From Leptodactylus fallax (taxonomy: Eukaryota > Chordata > Amphibia > Anura > Leptodactylidae): DNA of 64,000 nt. Location of the stretch: contig CAMRHE010000054.1 of NCBI GenBank assembly GCA_947044405.1, forward strand, positions 2,480,001 through 2,544,000, given 5' to 3'. How positions within the stretch are numbered: the stretch's first letter is position 1; every line of letters begins with the position of its first letter. A program made the position numbers and the translations under genes. The notes under the pieces were generated by a model. It did no database searches and had not been told where the DNA came from. It worked only from the letters and a program-made list of their open reading frames with translations. Positions 23,388-34,765 of the stretch are shown here, piece after piece.

Positions 23388-25004
23388 CAGTTGTGCTAAA
23401 AAGTTTACATACCCCAGCAGATTTTTGGGGTTTTTTGGCCTTTTTTCAGAGAATATGAATGATAACACAAAAACTTTTTCTCCACTCATGGTTAGTGGTT
23501 GGTTGAAGCCATTTATTGTCAAATGTCTGTGTTTTCTTTTTTTTAAATCATAATGACAACCAAAAACATCAAAATGACCCTGTTGAAAAGTTCACATACC
23601 CTGGTGATTTTGGCCTGATAACATGCCCAGAAGTTGACACAAAAGTAACATCCTCACCTGTGACCTGTTTGCTTGTAATCAGTGTGTGTGCATAAAAGCT
23701 GAGTGAGTTTCTGGGATCCAGACAGACTGTTGCATCTTTCCTCCAGTCACTGACGTTTCTGGATTGAGAGTCATGGGGAAAGGAAAAGAATTGTCCACGG
23801 ATCTATGGGAAAAGGGAGTTGAACTGTATGAAACAGGAAAGGGATACAAAAAGATATCCAAGGAACTGATAATGCCAGTCAGCAGTGTTCAAACTTTGAT
23901 TAACAAATGGAAACTCAGGGGCTCTGTAAAAAACCACGGTCAGGTAGACCAACCGAAATTTCGGCCACAACTTCCCGGAAAATTGTTCGGGATGCAAAGA
24001 AAAACCCACACATAACATCAGCTGAAATACAGGACTCTCTGAAAACTATCAGTGTGGCTGTTTCAAGATGCACAATAAGGTGGCACATGAAGAAAAATGG
24101 GCTGCATGGTCGAGTTGCCAGAAGAAAGCTATCACTGCAAAAATGCCACAAAGAATCTCGCCTTCAATATGCCAAACAGCACAGAGACAAGCCTCAAAAC
24201 TTCTGGAACAAAGTAATTTGAAGTGATGAGACAAAAATCGAACTTTTTGCCCAAAACCATAAACGTTACATTTGGAGAGGTGTCAACAAGGCCTATGATG
24301 AAAAGAACACCATTCCTACTATAAAGCATGGAGGTGGATCACTGATGATGTGGGGATGTGTGAGCTTCAGAGGCACAGGAAACTTGGTCAAAGTTGAAGG
24401 AAAGATGAATGCAGCACGTTATCAGCAAATACTGGAGGCAAATTTACACTCATCAGCCAGGAAGCTGTGCATGGGACGTACTTGGACGTTCCAACATGAC
24501 AACGATCCAAAACACAAGGCCAAGTCGACCTGTCATTGGCTACAGCAGAAGAAAGTGAAGGTTCTGGAGTGGCCATCTCAGTCTCCTGACCTCAATATCA
24601 TTGAGCCACTCTGGGGAGATCTCAAGCACGCAGTACATGCAAGACAGCCCAGGAATTTACAGGAACTAGAGACTTTTTGCCAAGAAGAATGGGCAGTTTT
24701 ACCATCTGAGAAAATAAAGAGCCTCGTCCACAACTACCACATAAGACTTCAAGCTGTCATTGATGTTACAGGGGGCAATACATGGTATTAAGAACTGGGG
24801 TATGTGAACTCTTGAACAGGGTCATTTTGATGTTTTTGGTTGTCATTATGATTTAAAAAAACAAAAGAGAAAACACAGAAGTTTGACAGTAAATGGCTAC
24901 AACCATCCACTAACCATGAGTGGAGAAAAAGTTTTTGTGTTATCATTCATATTCTCTGAAAAAAGAAAAATCTGCCGGGGTATGTAAACTTTTGAGCACA
25001 ACTG
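23388..25004 (+). mobile_element. DD34E Tc1 element in the Penelope 3' region
   Basis: This 1617-bp element has exact TA duplications (23386-23387, 25005-25006) and ends CAGTTGTGCTAAAAAGTTTA and its inverse, which are long inverted repeats of about 200 bp. The transposase lies on the plus strand and is broken twice. It is inserted in the AT-rich 3' part of the Penelope-like element. Confidence 0.93.
23773..24791 (+). pseudogene. DD34E Tc1 transposase, one shift and one stop
   Basis: The start Met is at 23773 (MGKGKELSTDLWEKG). The DNA-binding domain (GKGYKKISKELIMP, linker KPRSGRPTEIS) is followed by the catalytic core. The second Asp is in FQHDNDPKHKAKS and the Glu in SPDLNIIEPLW, 34 residues apart. 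A frameshift falls near 23930-23940. A TGA at 24219-24221 replaces the conserved Trp just before SDETKIELF, consistent with TGG to TGA. Otherwise the frame is open to the stop at 24789-24791. The full length (~340 aa) is present, so this is a fairly recent death. Confidence 0.92.
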
Positions 25005-25140
25005 TATCTATTGAGATGTATGTATATATGTATTTACTGACATTTTATTTCATATTATGTTTTTAAATTTGTAATCACCAGATTCTAGTAATAATGTCAT
25101 ATTTTAACAATATTTATATTTTGCCGCTAGTCCCTAACGC

Positions 25141-25565
25141 TAAGGGTGGGTTCACACCTGCGCTTGGTGTCCGTCCGTCGCCAATCCAGTGAAAATCTCG
25201 GCGAACTGGATTGGCGTCGGATACAGACCGGTCAGCGGCGCATTGGTTAAAAACCCATTCATTTGAATGGGTTTTTAAAGCAGTGCACGGGTGTGCGCTT
25301 ACACCCTCTGCGCTGCCAATCCTTTTTTTTTTCGTCGGAAACAAAGTCGGACATGCAGGACTTCGTGTCCGACGAAAAAAAAAGGATTGGCAGCGCAGAG
25401 GGTGTAAGCGCACACCACAAGACTGCTTTAAAAACCCATTCAAATGAATGGGTTTTTAACCAATGAGCCGCTGACCGGTCTGTATCCGACGCCAATCCAG
25501 TTCGCCGAGATTTTCACTGGATTGGCGACGGACGGACACCAAGCGCAGGTGTGAACCCACCCTCA
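25141..25565. mobile_element. Long hairpin (foldback) element
   Basis: A 425-bp near-perfect palindrome. The left arm (25141-25352) starts TAAGGGTGGGTTCACACCTG and the right arm (25357-25565) ends with its inverse, with a loop of only a few bases near 25355. Only scattered mismatches interrupt about 210 bp of pairing. Short frames on both strands (25211-25495) are mirror copies of one another and are not genes. The flanks share AGTCCCT on both sides, a possible but unproven target duplication. The ends (GTTCACACCTGCG) link it to the MITE at 17893. Confidence 0.85.
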
Positions 25566-26290
25566 GTCCCTGATATTTAGTCATCCACTCATTAATAATA
25601 CATAACTGAATTTGAGATGTTATTCAGTTCTTCTTTATATTATTTAGTGAGTTCCGGCACCATGGTTCTTTGCCATTTAAGTAATACTAGGTATAGTGGC
25701 ACAGTGCTTCCAAATCTACCACGCATGCGTGAATTGAGATACCAGCGTTTGCACACATTACTTACCTGTCTTCTGACACAGAAGATGCCGTAATACCATC
25801 CAGGCATGCGTGAATTTCTCACGCATGCGCAGTAAATACCCGTGGCCGATAGACATGAAATATAGTTGATGACCAATAATAACTTCTCGCATGCGCTGTT
25901 GATTAGAGTAATCCCATTTTTTTAAGTTCAGACATGCGCAGTTTGATCATTTGAATGCTGTTTACGTTCTCTTCGAATTTTAAAGCTATAGAAATAGTAA
26001 AAATGCTCTCCTATTCAACACTTGTCTGTTTTTTGGAATTTTCATTTTTGTAATACTAATTGTCTTATATTCTGCTGCTTTTATTGTGATTTTTATGTTG
26101 CTAATTGGAAACACCCACTGGGCATTACCCTATCAGCTCTATTGACTATTTAGTTCTGCTCATTTTACTACCTTACTATGCAGCGACTTTATACACTTGA
26201 GATAGGAGGTTATACTTCCGTAACGCGTTGTGTGTTGTTGGTACTTCTATAATGAATAAAGAGGATATTCTTCACCTAACGGTTGGGTAA

Positions 26291-27699
26291 ACACTGGTTT
26301 ATCTTTCATCCATTACGGTTACCACATTGCCTTCTGGATTTGGTCCTTTCTTCTGCATTGCTGACGTCCATCTGAGACAGAAGAACTGGCAGCTGACAGA
26401 CACTCAACCATCTACTTTATGTCTTCTGTGGGAGTTGTGACTTTATCACAACCCCATAAGGTGAGTGACCAATTTGTCATTTACATGTTATCCTATTTGT
26501 AAATGATAATACACAGGGTTTATGCTTGGTACTGTTCTTCTCTTTCATACCCACTCCAAACCAGCTTATATTGTTCTGCAGGAGTTGGGCATTATCCCTG
26601 CTCATTTTTGTAAATATTGTGTGCAAGAAACATTTGTGAAGGTAACATTATATGGACCTCACAGCTGCTATTCTGCCAGCTAGCCTCAGATCAAACAGGG
26701 TAATTCCTATTAGATCTGCACCATGCAGCCATGTCATTGCAGACACTTGTGGTTTTAGTGGATCTAGCATACTATTAAAGAGGAAGACTGCCCCAGCACC
26801 ATCTACAAACTCAACTCCAACCCTAGTGGATGCTCTTAAGATTTGTACTTCCTATATCTGGAAGATGCCGTTTTACTTTGCTCTGTTCTTCATCAGTAGA
26901 ACTATGAGTTACTACATTTACAACCCTGTATCCTAAGTTTGATTCCTGGACTTACACACCAACCACCATCAGGCTCAGGAAGGCTTAACTACTGGAACAT
27001 GCCCTGGGAAAAACACTACTACTATCAAAGGCACCCTGCAAGCCCTCTCAGCACTGCACCAGCCTATTAGGGGCACTGGTGGATCTTGTAGAAATCTTTA
27101 AAACAGTGACTACTACTCTCAACCTCCTGACCTTCCTCTCATTGGGCTGCTGCATATGGTATCCCCACTGTTTGTCTGTCTACAGTATTTTCTGAATAAT
27201 CTAGAAACAAAGAAAAACTGCAGAAAAATGATGGGCTAATCTCTTGCTGATCTGTTTCATCTTTGGCTGTCTGGGAGTGGCAGTTAATCTTTGTCTTCAG
27301 CTGTAGACAGGACAGTGGGAGCAAGGCTGTTGGTCAAGCCAGTTGTCTTATAGACTTGAATTTTAAGGTGGCATGGGAAGACATAGCTGATTTCTTGGGT
27401 CACAGAAGATTTCTAAGTAAATGACCAAAGTCATATCTTTTCAACAAGTGGATTAAATGGATTTAAAAAAACAAACAAACAAAAAAAAAGCCAAATTGAT
27501 CAGGGACACAGCAGTAATCAAATTATGTGTGCCATTTAAAATTTTGTACGAGGTGATAGGTCCTCTTTAAGAAGGAAGTGCTGGAATATTTTGTTTTACT
27601 TTTTGTGCATTTCTGTAATTACTGTTACTTTATATAATGATCAGACCTTGTTCAGATAAAGTATAATAGGGCCACACTAAGCATCTTATGTACCCTATA
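26291..27699. other. No gene; right end of a T2-like MITE
   Basis: No coding signal that I trust. At 27552-27570 the sequence GAGGTGATAGGTCCTCTTTAA looks like the right end of a TTAAAGAGGACC-type MITE, the inverse of the left end at 63657. Its left end was not found. An A-rich run lies at 27465-27490. Confidence 0.5.
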
Positions 27700-28305
27700 G
27701 CAGCTGTATAGGCTTTCTCTTTAGCATGTAACCTCTTATCATCTTTTTGATGTCATCCCACAAGTTCTCTATGGGATTGAGGTCAGGGGATTAGGCTGGC
27801 CACCCCATTACCTCAGTCCTGTCTGTAACAAAGATGTTATTTGCTTACTGGAGTGTTTTGGGTCACTATTATGTAGAAACATCTATTTCAAGGGCATTTC
27901 TTCTTCAGCATAGTGCAACGTCATCTCCTCAAATATTTCTATATATTCAAGCTGATCCGTGATTTCTAGTATGCGATAAATAGAACCAAGACCATGAAAT
28001 GAGAAATATCCCCATATCATAACTTTTGCACCACTATGCTTTACTGTCTTTTCAGTGTACTGTGGCTTAAATTCAGTGCTCAGGGGTTGTCTGACATACT
28101 GTCTGCTGCCACTAGACCCAAAAAGAACAATTATGCTTTAATTAATACACAAAATGTTGTGTTATTTCACTTTGAGCTAGTCAATGTGTTTTTTGGCAGA
28201 TTTTAACGTATTCAGGAAAAGTCTTTTTTCATCAATGGACACATAATCATCTTCTGATTATCCACCGTGCAACAATGATTTTGCTACTGAGAGAAAAACA
28301 TGTGA

Positions 28306-29721
28306 TTTATACTAAAATGAGCGCCCTGATTCCAAATATGAAGTCGGAATTTGTCTGACACATCTAGATTTTAAGTTTTACATGTAAAACCTATTCAATT
28401 ATAATATCAATGCATTATATATTGGAAATATTCCAATGGACATGCCCAGACCTGTCCGGATGCACTCAGGCTGATGTCGGCAGTAAGTATATAAGGTAAG
28501 CTGGACAGATTTCGATAAAGTGATCTGTTATAGCACTATCAGCTTTGAAACTTAAGATGGATAAACGCAAATGTGTTAATGATCCGGACAATTTCTGCTA
28601 CATATGTGGCAAATACACTACTTATGTATGTATGTAACGAAAAACCATCTGTTCCATTGACTCATGCGGTTGGAATGAAAGAGACCCATGCTTCTATGGA
28701 GTTAATTTTGGAAATGATGAAATACTCAGATCATAAATGGAAAATTTGTGCTGACCTGAAAGTGGTTGTACTGCTGCTTGGCCTACAGTTAGGTTACACA
28801 AAGCATATGTGTTTCTTGTGCCTATGGAACAGTTGTGATGACAACAATCATTACAAAATGAGACAGTGGCCTCTCAGAGTCGAGCAGACAGTTGGTCAGT
28901 ACAATGTACAACACAAATCACTGGTCGATCCACTTCAAGTTTATCCTCCACCACTTCACATTAAACTTGGTTTAATTAAAAATTTTGTAATTGCACTTGG
29001 AAATTGGATGGAAATGGTTTCCAGTATTTGAAGATGTTTAGCACAATAAAAACTGAGGCTAAAATAAAGGCAGGAATTTTTATTGGCTCCGAAATCAACA
29101 AACTAATGCATGATGACACATTCAGAACAAAACTCAACCCTCTGAAACTTCCAGCTTGGGATGCATTTGTGCTAGTAGTGCAGAACTTCCTTGGGAACAG
29201 ACAAGCTGAAAACTATGCTGAATTAGTAGACAACATGCTTACAGCATATGAACAACTTGGCTGCCAAATGTCATTGAAAATGCATTTCTTACATTCACAT
29301 CTTGACTTTTTCCCACCCAATTTGGGAGACGTAAGTGATGAACATCAAGAGCGGTTCCATAAAGATATTTCTACAATGGAGAACAGATATCAGATATTTT
29401 GCCACGGGAAAATATGTCCATTCACAAACGCAAAAGCAGATGCCTGAAGCACTTTTAATAGTACTGGGCCTTGCTCAAGTAAGACTTTTAAACTGAAAAA
29501 CAAGACTTTTTGAAATTTTGTTATTCCATAATATTTTCATACACTGTTTACTACAAAAACTTTGATGTAGATCAAGTAATTGTTGGAGTAAAACTCAAAA
29601 TTATTCAATGCTTTCCAAGTGCTTAATTCATTTAGGCATACTTATGCATAGCAAAATTTCCTGACGTGTTACAACAATTCTGACTTCGGAATTGGAATCC
29701 GCAAACTCGATTTAGTATAGG
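28306..29721 (+). mobile_element. Unusual DNA transposon encoding a Cys-rich protein
   Basis: A 1416-bp unit with inverted ends of about 60 bp. The left end has TATACTAAAATGAG, then GATTCCAA, then GAAGTCGGAATT. The right end, inverted, has TATACTAAATCGAG, then GATTCCAA, then GAAGTCAGAATT. The flanks ACATGTGA (28298-28305) and ACAAATGG (29722-29729) agree at 5 of 8 bases, a possible decayed 8-bp target duplication. It sits inside a Tc1 transposase gene. The encoded protein belongs to no transposase superfamily I can name. Confidence 0.7.
28557..29447 (+). pseudogene. Uncharacterised Cys-rich putative transposase, deleted
   Basis: I recognise this as a protein family common in arthropod and cnidarian genome annotations as 'uncharacterised', but I know no named function. 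It opens at 28557 with MDKRKC, then FCYICGKY, a zinc-binding-like C-x2-C. A large internal segment is then deleted: the frame stops at 28635-28637, and homology resumes in another frame with PSVPLTHAVGMKETHASMEL. Next come ICADLKVVVLLLGLQLGYTK, a second C-x2-C (CFLCLW), YPPPLHIKLGLIKNFV, and after a shift near 29010-29030, FHKDISTMENRYQ, ending at 29447. The inverted repeats suggest it is, or was, the element's transposase. That is inference. Confidence 0.65.
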
Positions 29722-30330
29722 ACAAATGGTTTTTGCCCAGTAGCAGACGAAAAGTTTTTTTTGTTGTGTGGTGATTATAGCAGAGCTCAATGGCAACTTC
29801 AGATCTTCTTTGATGTTTTTTGATCATTGGCTGAGCCTTTGCCATTTTGGCTAATCTTTGATCCATTTAAACTGTAGTTCCCCACTTCCTTCTGTATCTT
29901 TCAGGTCTTGGTCTTGGTGGATGATTTAATGACATTTGAGATAATCTTAACTGAGCAGCCTATAATTTATTGCACTTCTCTATATGTTTTTCCCTCTCCA
30001 ATCAACTTTTTAATCAAAGCACGTTTTTCATCAGAAGGAAATGCACTGTAACCAACATGTGTATCATTTGCCACCCTCCTATAAATAAGGGTCAGAATGA
30101 ATACATTCACCAATATACCTCCTCACTGCTATTATTTTGAACAAAACTCTTTCAATGAATGATACAGTTACTCAGAATGAGCGCCATGCATGTTCATATT
30201 GTTTGCTCTGTTTTTTTACTACTCTACTACACTTACAAGTAAATTATTTTCTAAATAGAAATATGACTTCTACCAAAAACAATCATTTACCAGATTAATC
30301 ATTTTGGAATGCTATTTTTGAACACTACTG

Positions 30331-30513
30331 TACATTTTCTAGGTTAATATAATATTTCTATAGAATGTACTATACTTGAAATCATGTAAGTATCATACAA
30401 GTCATCCTAGACTCTCAACTTTTTTTTACAATTATTTTTCAACTTGTTTTGGTTTCTATTACTGTTTTTTTTATTTTTTTATTTAGTTTACATTTGCCCC
30501 TTATAGACTTAAA
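30331..30513. other. Flank between elements
   Basis: AT-rich, T-run-bearing sequence with no gene. Confidence 0.5.
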
Positions 30514-32429
30514 CAGGCTCGGACTGGCCCATCGGGGTACTGGTGAAATACCCTGTGGGCCCTGTGCCTTTAGGCAGGGCCAGCATTGGGGTGGGGGGAC
30601 TGGGCAATTCCCCAGGGCCCCTTTTCCCCAAAGGGCCCCCCCCAGGATCCGGAGCCTGATGACTCCAGATCCAAGAGTCAGGCCTGGCCACATCGATAAT
30701 GGAAAGGCACTATGTGTCGTAGAGCCCTTTTCTAATAGAAACCTGTCCAGGGGAGGCCTGTAAAAATAACAAAAACCTCTCCTGGGTGTTTAGCAATCCA
30801 GTGTCATCTTCTGGCCATTTCTGGTCTGTGGCTGATGTCACGCATTTCGGACATCAACGCTGAGGCCTTTAATTGTGCCCCAACAGTTATGTGGGGTGGG
30901 TGCGCTGACGTCAAAATGTCACTGTGCCCCATGTGACCACTGGGGCACAATCACAGGCCTCAGCAGTGGCATCCGGAATGTGTGACGTCAGTCGCAGACC
31001 TGAAGAAGAAGCCGGCGGAGACAGCGGAGCAACGCGAGTATGTCCAGGAAAGGTAAGGTGACTATAACTGTTTGTTATTTTTCCTCACCTCCTCGGGGCC
31101 TCTAATTATTATATTGTGAAGAGACCCCAGAGTATAATAATAGCACTGAAACGAACGGGTGAACCTCACAAAAATTGATCAAAACTAATTTTGAGGGTTT
31201 CACCTGAAGCGGCTCGTGGCTCTGGGGAGTACATTATAAAGTGTGGGGCCAGTATGGAGTATTATACTGGGGGGAATGTTCTGGGGAGCATATTATATTG
31301 TGTGGGGCCACTGTGGAGCATTATACTTGGGGGGCCCTCTGGGGAGCATATTATACTGTGTGGGGCTTCTCGGGAGCGTATTATACTCTTTGGGACCACT
31401 GTGAAGCATTATACTGGGGGGCCCTCTGTAGGGCATATTATATTGTGTGGGGTCACTGTAGAGCATTATACTTGGGGGGGTCTGTGGAGAGCATATTATA
31501 CTAGGTGGGGGCCTCTGGAGAGCATTTTATATTGTCTGGGGCCACTGTGGAGCATTATATACTGGGGGACACTCTGGGGAGCACATTATATGGTGTGGAG
31601 CTACTGTGGAGCATTATAGTGGGGGACACTCTGGGGAGCATATTATATTGTGTGGGGCCACTGTGGAGTATTATACTTGGTGGATCTGTGGAGCATTATA
31701 CTAGGGGGCTTTCTGGGGAGCATATTATACTGTGTGGGGCCACTGTGGGGAGCATATTATACTGGGCAGGGACCTCTGGAGAGCATATTATATTGTGTGG
31801 GGCCACTGTGGAGCATTATACTGGGGGGTACTGTGGAGCATTATACTAGGGGGGCAGTGTGGGGAGCCTATTATGATTTACTCTTCTGCACTGTGGGGAG
31901 CCTAATATACTATTATACTTTCTGGGGAGCATATTATACTATGTGGGGCTTCTCAAGAGCTTATTATACTCTGTAGGTCCACTGTGGAGCATTATACTGG
32001 GAAGGGAAGGACTGTGGGGAGCATATTATACTGTGTGGGGGCCACTGTAGAGCATTATACTGTGGTGGGAGCGGGTTCTGGGGATTATATTATACTATGT
32101 GAGGCCACCGTGGGGAGCATATTATACTGTGTGGGGCCACTGTGGAGCATTATACTGGGGGGAACTAGTGGGAGACTTTTATACTGTGTGAGGCATATTG
32201 TGTGGGGCTACTGGGGAGCATATTATACTGTGTGGGGCCACTAAGGGGTATTATACTGTACGGGGGCTCTGGGGAGCATGTTATACTGTGTGGATCATTA
32301 TATATCATGTGGGGCCACTATGGAGGGCTAGGGGAACATTTTATACTGTGGAGGGAACTGTGGGGCATTAAACCATGTAGAGCATTATACTCTGGGGGGG
32401 GTGACTCAAAATTCCTGCTGACAGCCCTG
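30514..32429 (+). mobile_element. Composite hAT-like non-autonomous repeat
   Basis: It starts CAGGCTCGGACTGGCCCATC, a common terminus of frog hAT-like repeats. It continues with palindromic modules built on CCTCTCCTGGG / CCCAGAGTATAATAATAG (30720-31145) and then a long ~31-bp array. It may end at GACAGCCCTG (32429), but the two ends are not good inverses and the flanking 8-mers differ, so the right limit is uncertain. A truncated copy of the same repeat lies at 62960-63640. There is no transposase. Confidence 0.55.
31215..32400 (+). repeat. Long ~31-bp minisatellite array
   Basis: About 1.2 kb of diverged tandem units built on GGGGCCACTGTGGAGCATTA plus TACT and G-rich or GTGTG spacers. Some units are expanded to about 39-40 bp by GGGGAGCATATTATACTG. 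Several overlapping plus-strand frames (31191-32462) read through it with a monotonous (E)HIILCGATVEHYT-like repeat. That is the translation of the array and not a protein. Confidence 0.9.
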
Positions 32430-33175
32430 TGTGCTATGTCTGCATCACAGCTCCCTCACTAATCTTGCACATACGTAGGATCAACTGCGCCTGATCTCCG
32501 CTGGGGGATTCCGTTCCCCTCTCCACATTTTTTGCCCTTTTTGGGCGGAAACCCGGCGGACCCCATTATAGTCTATGTAGTTCGTGGGTTTCCGAAGGTA
32601 ACCACTTTTTTAAGCGGATTAGGTTTCCCCAAGTGGACCCCTTGAACGGAAACATGAACGCAGGTGTGAACCTAGTGTAATTTAGGATAATTTTCACTTT
32701 CCAGTTTTGATCTGATGCCTTCTAGGTACTCTTGGACTTACATAGTGGAGAACATGATACTTTATCAAATCAAAGAGAGTGAAGAAGTCAATACTATGTG
32801 CTTTAATAACAATTTTTTTTTTTCTTTTTAAGTAAAGGGCTGTCTCAGGATGCTTCCTGTCCCTGCACAGATCTCTGTGGTCAATGCAGGAAGAAGAAAA
32901 GCTGAAATCATCTGACATCATTCTCTACATGCAGCTGTCATGTCACAGCTGTATCCTTCATGCTGACTGGCAGGAGAGCTGTGCAAGCAGTCCTGTCTGT
33001 CACATTTGGGCATAGTGTCCTGCTGCACTTTCAAAGACAGTTGAAGCAGCTGTGCCCTACAGCTGCCTCCAGATGCTAGTCATCTAACTCCTAGTACTAA
33101 TGCAGATCCAACTCTGCTTTGAACAGGAATCTGGACTTTACATTCCAAGAACAAAATGCTTGGCCAGTGGTCAGA
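32430..33175. other. No gene; possible MITE right end
   Basis: GAACGCAGGTGTGAACCTAG at 32656-32675 is the inverse of a GTTCACACCTGCG terminus. The segment 32480-32680 has weak internal inverted repeats (GGCGGAAACCC / GGGTTTCCG). The left end is unclear. The rest is unstructured. Confidence 0.45.
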
Positions 33176-33375
33176 CCAGTGTTTTGCAACCTTTTCAGAC
33201 TTGAAGACCTGGAAAAATTGATCATACCCACACACAGTTTAATGCTCTCCAGTGGTTCTATACACAGTTTAGTAGTGCTCTCCAGTAGCCCACACACACA
33301 CAAACTCACATCATAATGCTCCTCAGTGGCCCACACACACAATAAAATGCTCCACAATGACCCCCACATAGTATA
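33176..33375 (-). repeat. Short array related to the 31-bp unit
   Basis: It begins CAGTGTTTTGCAACC, like some hAT ends. Four diverged units of roughly 30-40 bp follow, such as AATGCTCCTCAGTGGCCCAC, antisense to the unit at 31215. CA-rich spacers replace GTGTG. It appears to be a degraded fragment of another array-bearing element. Confidence 0.55.
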
Positions 33376-33638
33376 ATGAGAGTCTCTGGGATCATCTAGC
33401 CACTTCATTAATATTCACTGCATTGACTTCCTTGTCAGCAGTGAATACCCATGAAGTACAGTTAGTAGCCTTAACAAGGATTACTGTACTAATCTCACAG
33501 TCTGAAGAATACATCTAGATATCACATAAGGTTATAACAGTAGCTTTATAAGAGTCAATATGATAATAGTACATACATGCAGTATACTGAGAACACAGCA
33601 GTACTACAACAACCAGCAACAGTCTTAAGTCATATACC

Positions 33639-33641
<3 letters not shown>

Positions 33642-33670
<29 letters not shown>
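33642..33670. repeat. (TA)n microsatellite
   Basis: About 14 TA dinucleotides. Confidence 0.95.
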
Positions 33671-33671
<1 letters not shown>

Positions 33672-34765
33672 CAAGAGTTCTGTGCACAATACCTCCAGGC
33701 AAAAGAAGAGATGATCCAGGTGCAGGAGCCCCTGTGGATGAATGTAGATCCTCAGATTCTTCCAGGAGATGATGATGATGCTTGATGAAAGAATTTATTC
33801 CAGGCAGCAAACAGGACCACAACAGTAGTAGATACAGGCCTGACTACCCTGGCACTGAGTCCTTAACCTGCCAACTAATCTACCAGTGCAACTGGGCCTC
33901 TAAATATCTAGTTGGCCATCGAAAGCCTAAACTATCACTGCCCTGAACTATATACTAATCCCTAACTACAATTACTAGGTAGAGCCTGTTAGAATATAGG
34001 TAACACAGAGCAGAACTACTAGCTCTGTATGAGGGAAATAAAGTGGGACAGGTGGCAATCTAGTCCTATACACTCCAGCTTCACTAGCTGATCTTAAGGA
34101 TATAGATGCTCAAAGATCTGCTTATCTATTCCTTCTAGTTATAAAGATTACACCTGCCACTTGCCTTAGTTTGTGTCTGCTTAGGAAATGCTTCCTCACT
34201 CCAGCTAGTCCCTCATGGTTCTGACTCACACTTATTTACAAAAGAAAAGTTGTATTGAATCCCTGGGGTTTCTGAGGCCAAGCAGCAGGGGCAGGGAGGC
34301 CAAATACACTACATCCCAATAGTTCCCTATACTAATAAAAAGGTATGGTGCAGCAGCTTTAGTACAGTAGTAGATCAATTTCTGATGGAAAGGGGTCTGA
34401 CAGCACGTACATACATCACATGATTTTCATTTCTAGTGCCATCCACTGGGCCTCTTTCCATTAGAGATGTCAGGAGGCCACCCTGATGGCAACCCTGGTC
34501 CCAAACGACTACAGATAAATTGAGTCATTGTAATTAATTGGAAAAGTAAAGTATAAGAAGTTCAATGACAAATTCACCTCTGCTACATCTGTACTGTATG
34601 TATATAGGTATATTGACCTAGTTAGGATTGTAATGGATTATGTGAAATGAACACATTTAACCATTCAACTATTACTGTACAACATACAAGGAATAATGTC
34701 ATTACCAAGGGAATAACCTGGATGTTCTCCATAGCTCATTGTCAGATAATGAGCACACATTTTTA
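33671..34765. other. No gene seen
   Basis: Unstructured sequence with no coding signal, element ends or repeats that I can support, apart from a short GAT run near 33768. Confidence 0.5.

Larger units (their letters stand above)
18850..26290 (+). mobile_element. Penelope-like element with three insertions
   Basis: This Penelope-like retroelement has an RT and a C-terminal GIY-YIG endonuclease on the plus strand (coding remnants 19500-22936), then a long AT-rich 3' region. An ACGCGTTG motif lies at 26223 and an AATAAA at 26254-26259. The 5' and 3' limits are estimates. Three younger elements split it: hAT (21235-22337), Tc1 (23388-25004) and a foldback (25141-25565). The 3' region contains two diverged direct copies of a segment (near 23285-23340 and 25094-25140, both ending in AGTCCCT). 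Such tandem arrangements are common in Penelope-like elements. Confidence 0.75.
27715..30056 (-). pseudogene. Tc1 transposase, split by another transposon
   Basis: The N-terminal half is on the far side of the insertion. Minus-strand frames near 30040-29940 read SDEKRALIKKLIGEGK-like and CSVKIISNVIKSS, a Tc1 helix-turn-helix. The stretch 29669-29866 continues with DQRLAKMAKAQPMI. The catalytic half lies at 28250-27715, with KTVKHSGAKVMIWGYFS, HNSDPKHSSK (second Asp) and [19 protein letters not shown] residues spread over two frames. There are many stops and shifts. The insertion falls between the DNA-binding and catalytic domains. Confidence 0.75.
27700..30330 (-). mobile_element. Old Tc1 element, minus strand, interrupted
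   Basis: The right end on the plus strand (…GAACACTACTG at 30330, TA at 30331-30332) is the inverse of a known Tc1 terminus, CAGTAGTGTTCAAAAATAGC. A second internal copy of TTCAAAATAATAGCAG lies near 30130, as in IR/DR-type Tc1 ends. The transposase runs on the minus strand on both sides of a younger transposon (28306-29721). The left end near 27700 is lost. It is heavily decayed. Confidence 0.75.

Noticed and set aside
23310..23522. Minus-strand frame over the left Tc1 inverted repeat
   Set aside because: Entirely inside the inverted repeat and its flank; non-coding in the family.
25114..25495. Mirror-image open frames on both strands
   Set aside because: Artefacts of the long palindrome: the same peptide appears from each arm.
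27139..27324. 61-codon minus-strand frame
   Set aside because: Short, no recognisable domain, AT-rich surroundings; expected by chance.
31191..32462. Several overlapping plus-strand open frames with a repeated IILCGATVEHYT-like pattern
   Set aside because: They are the translation of the ~31-bp minisatellite in all three frames; no start context, domain or non-repetitive part.
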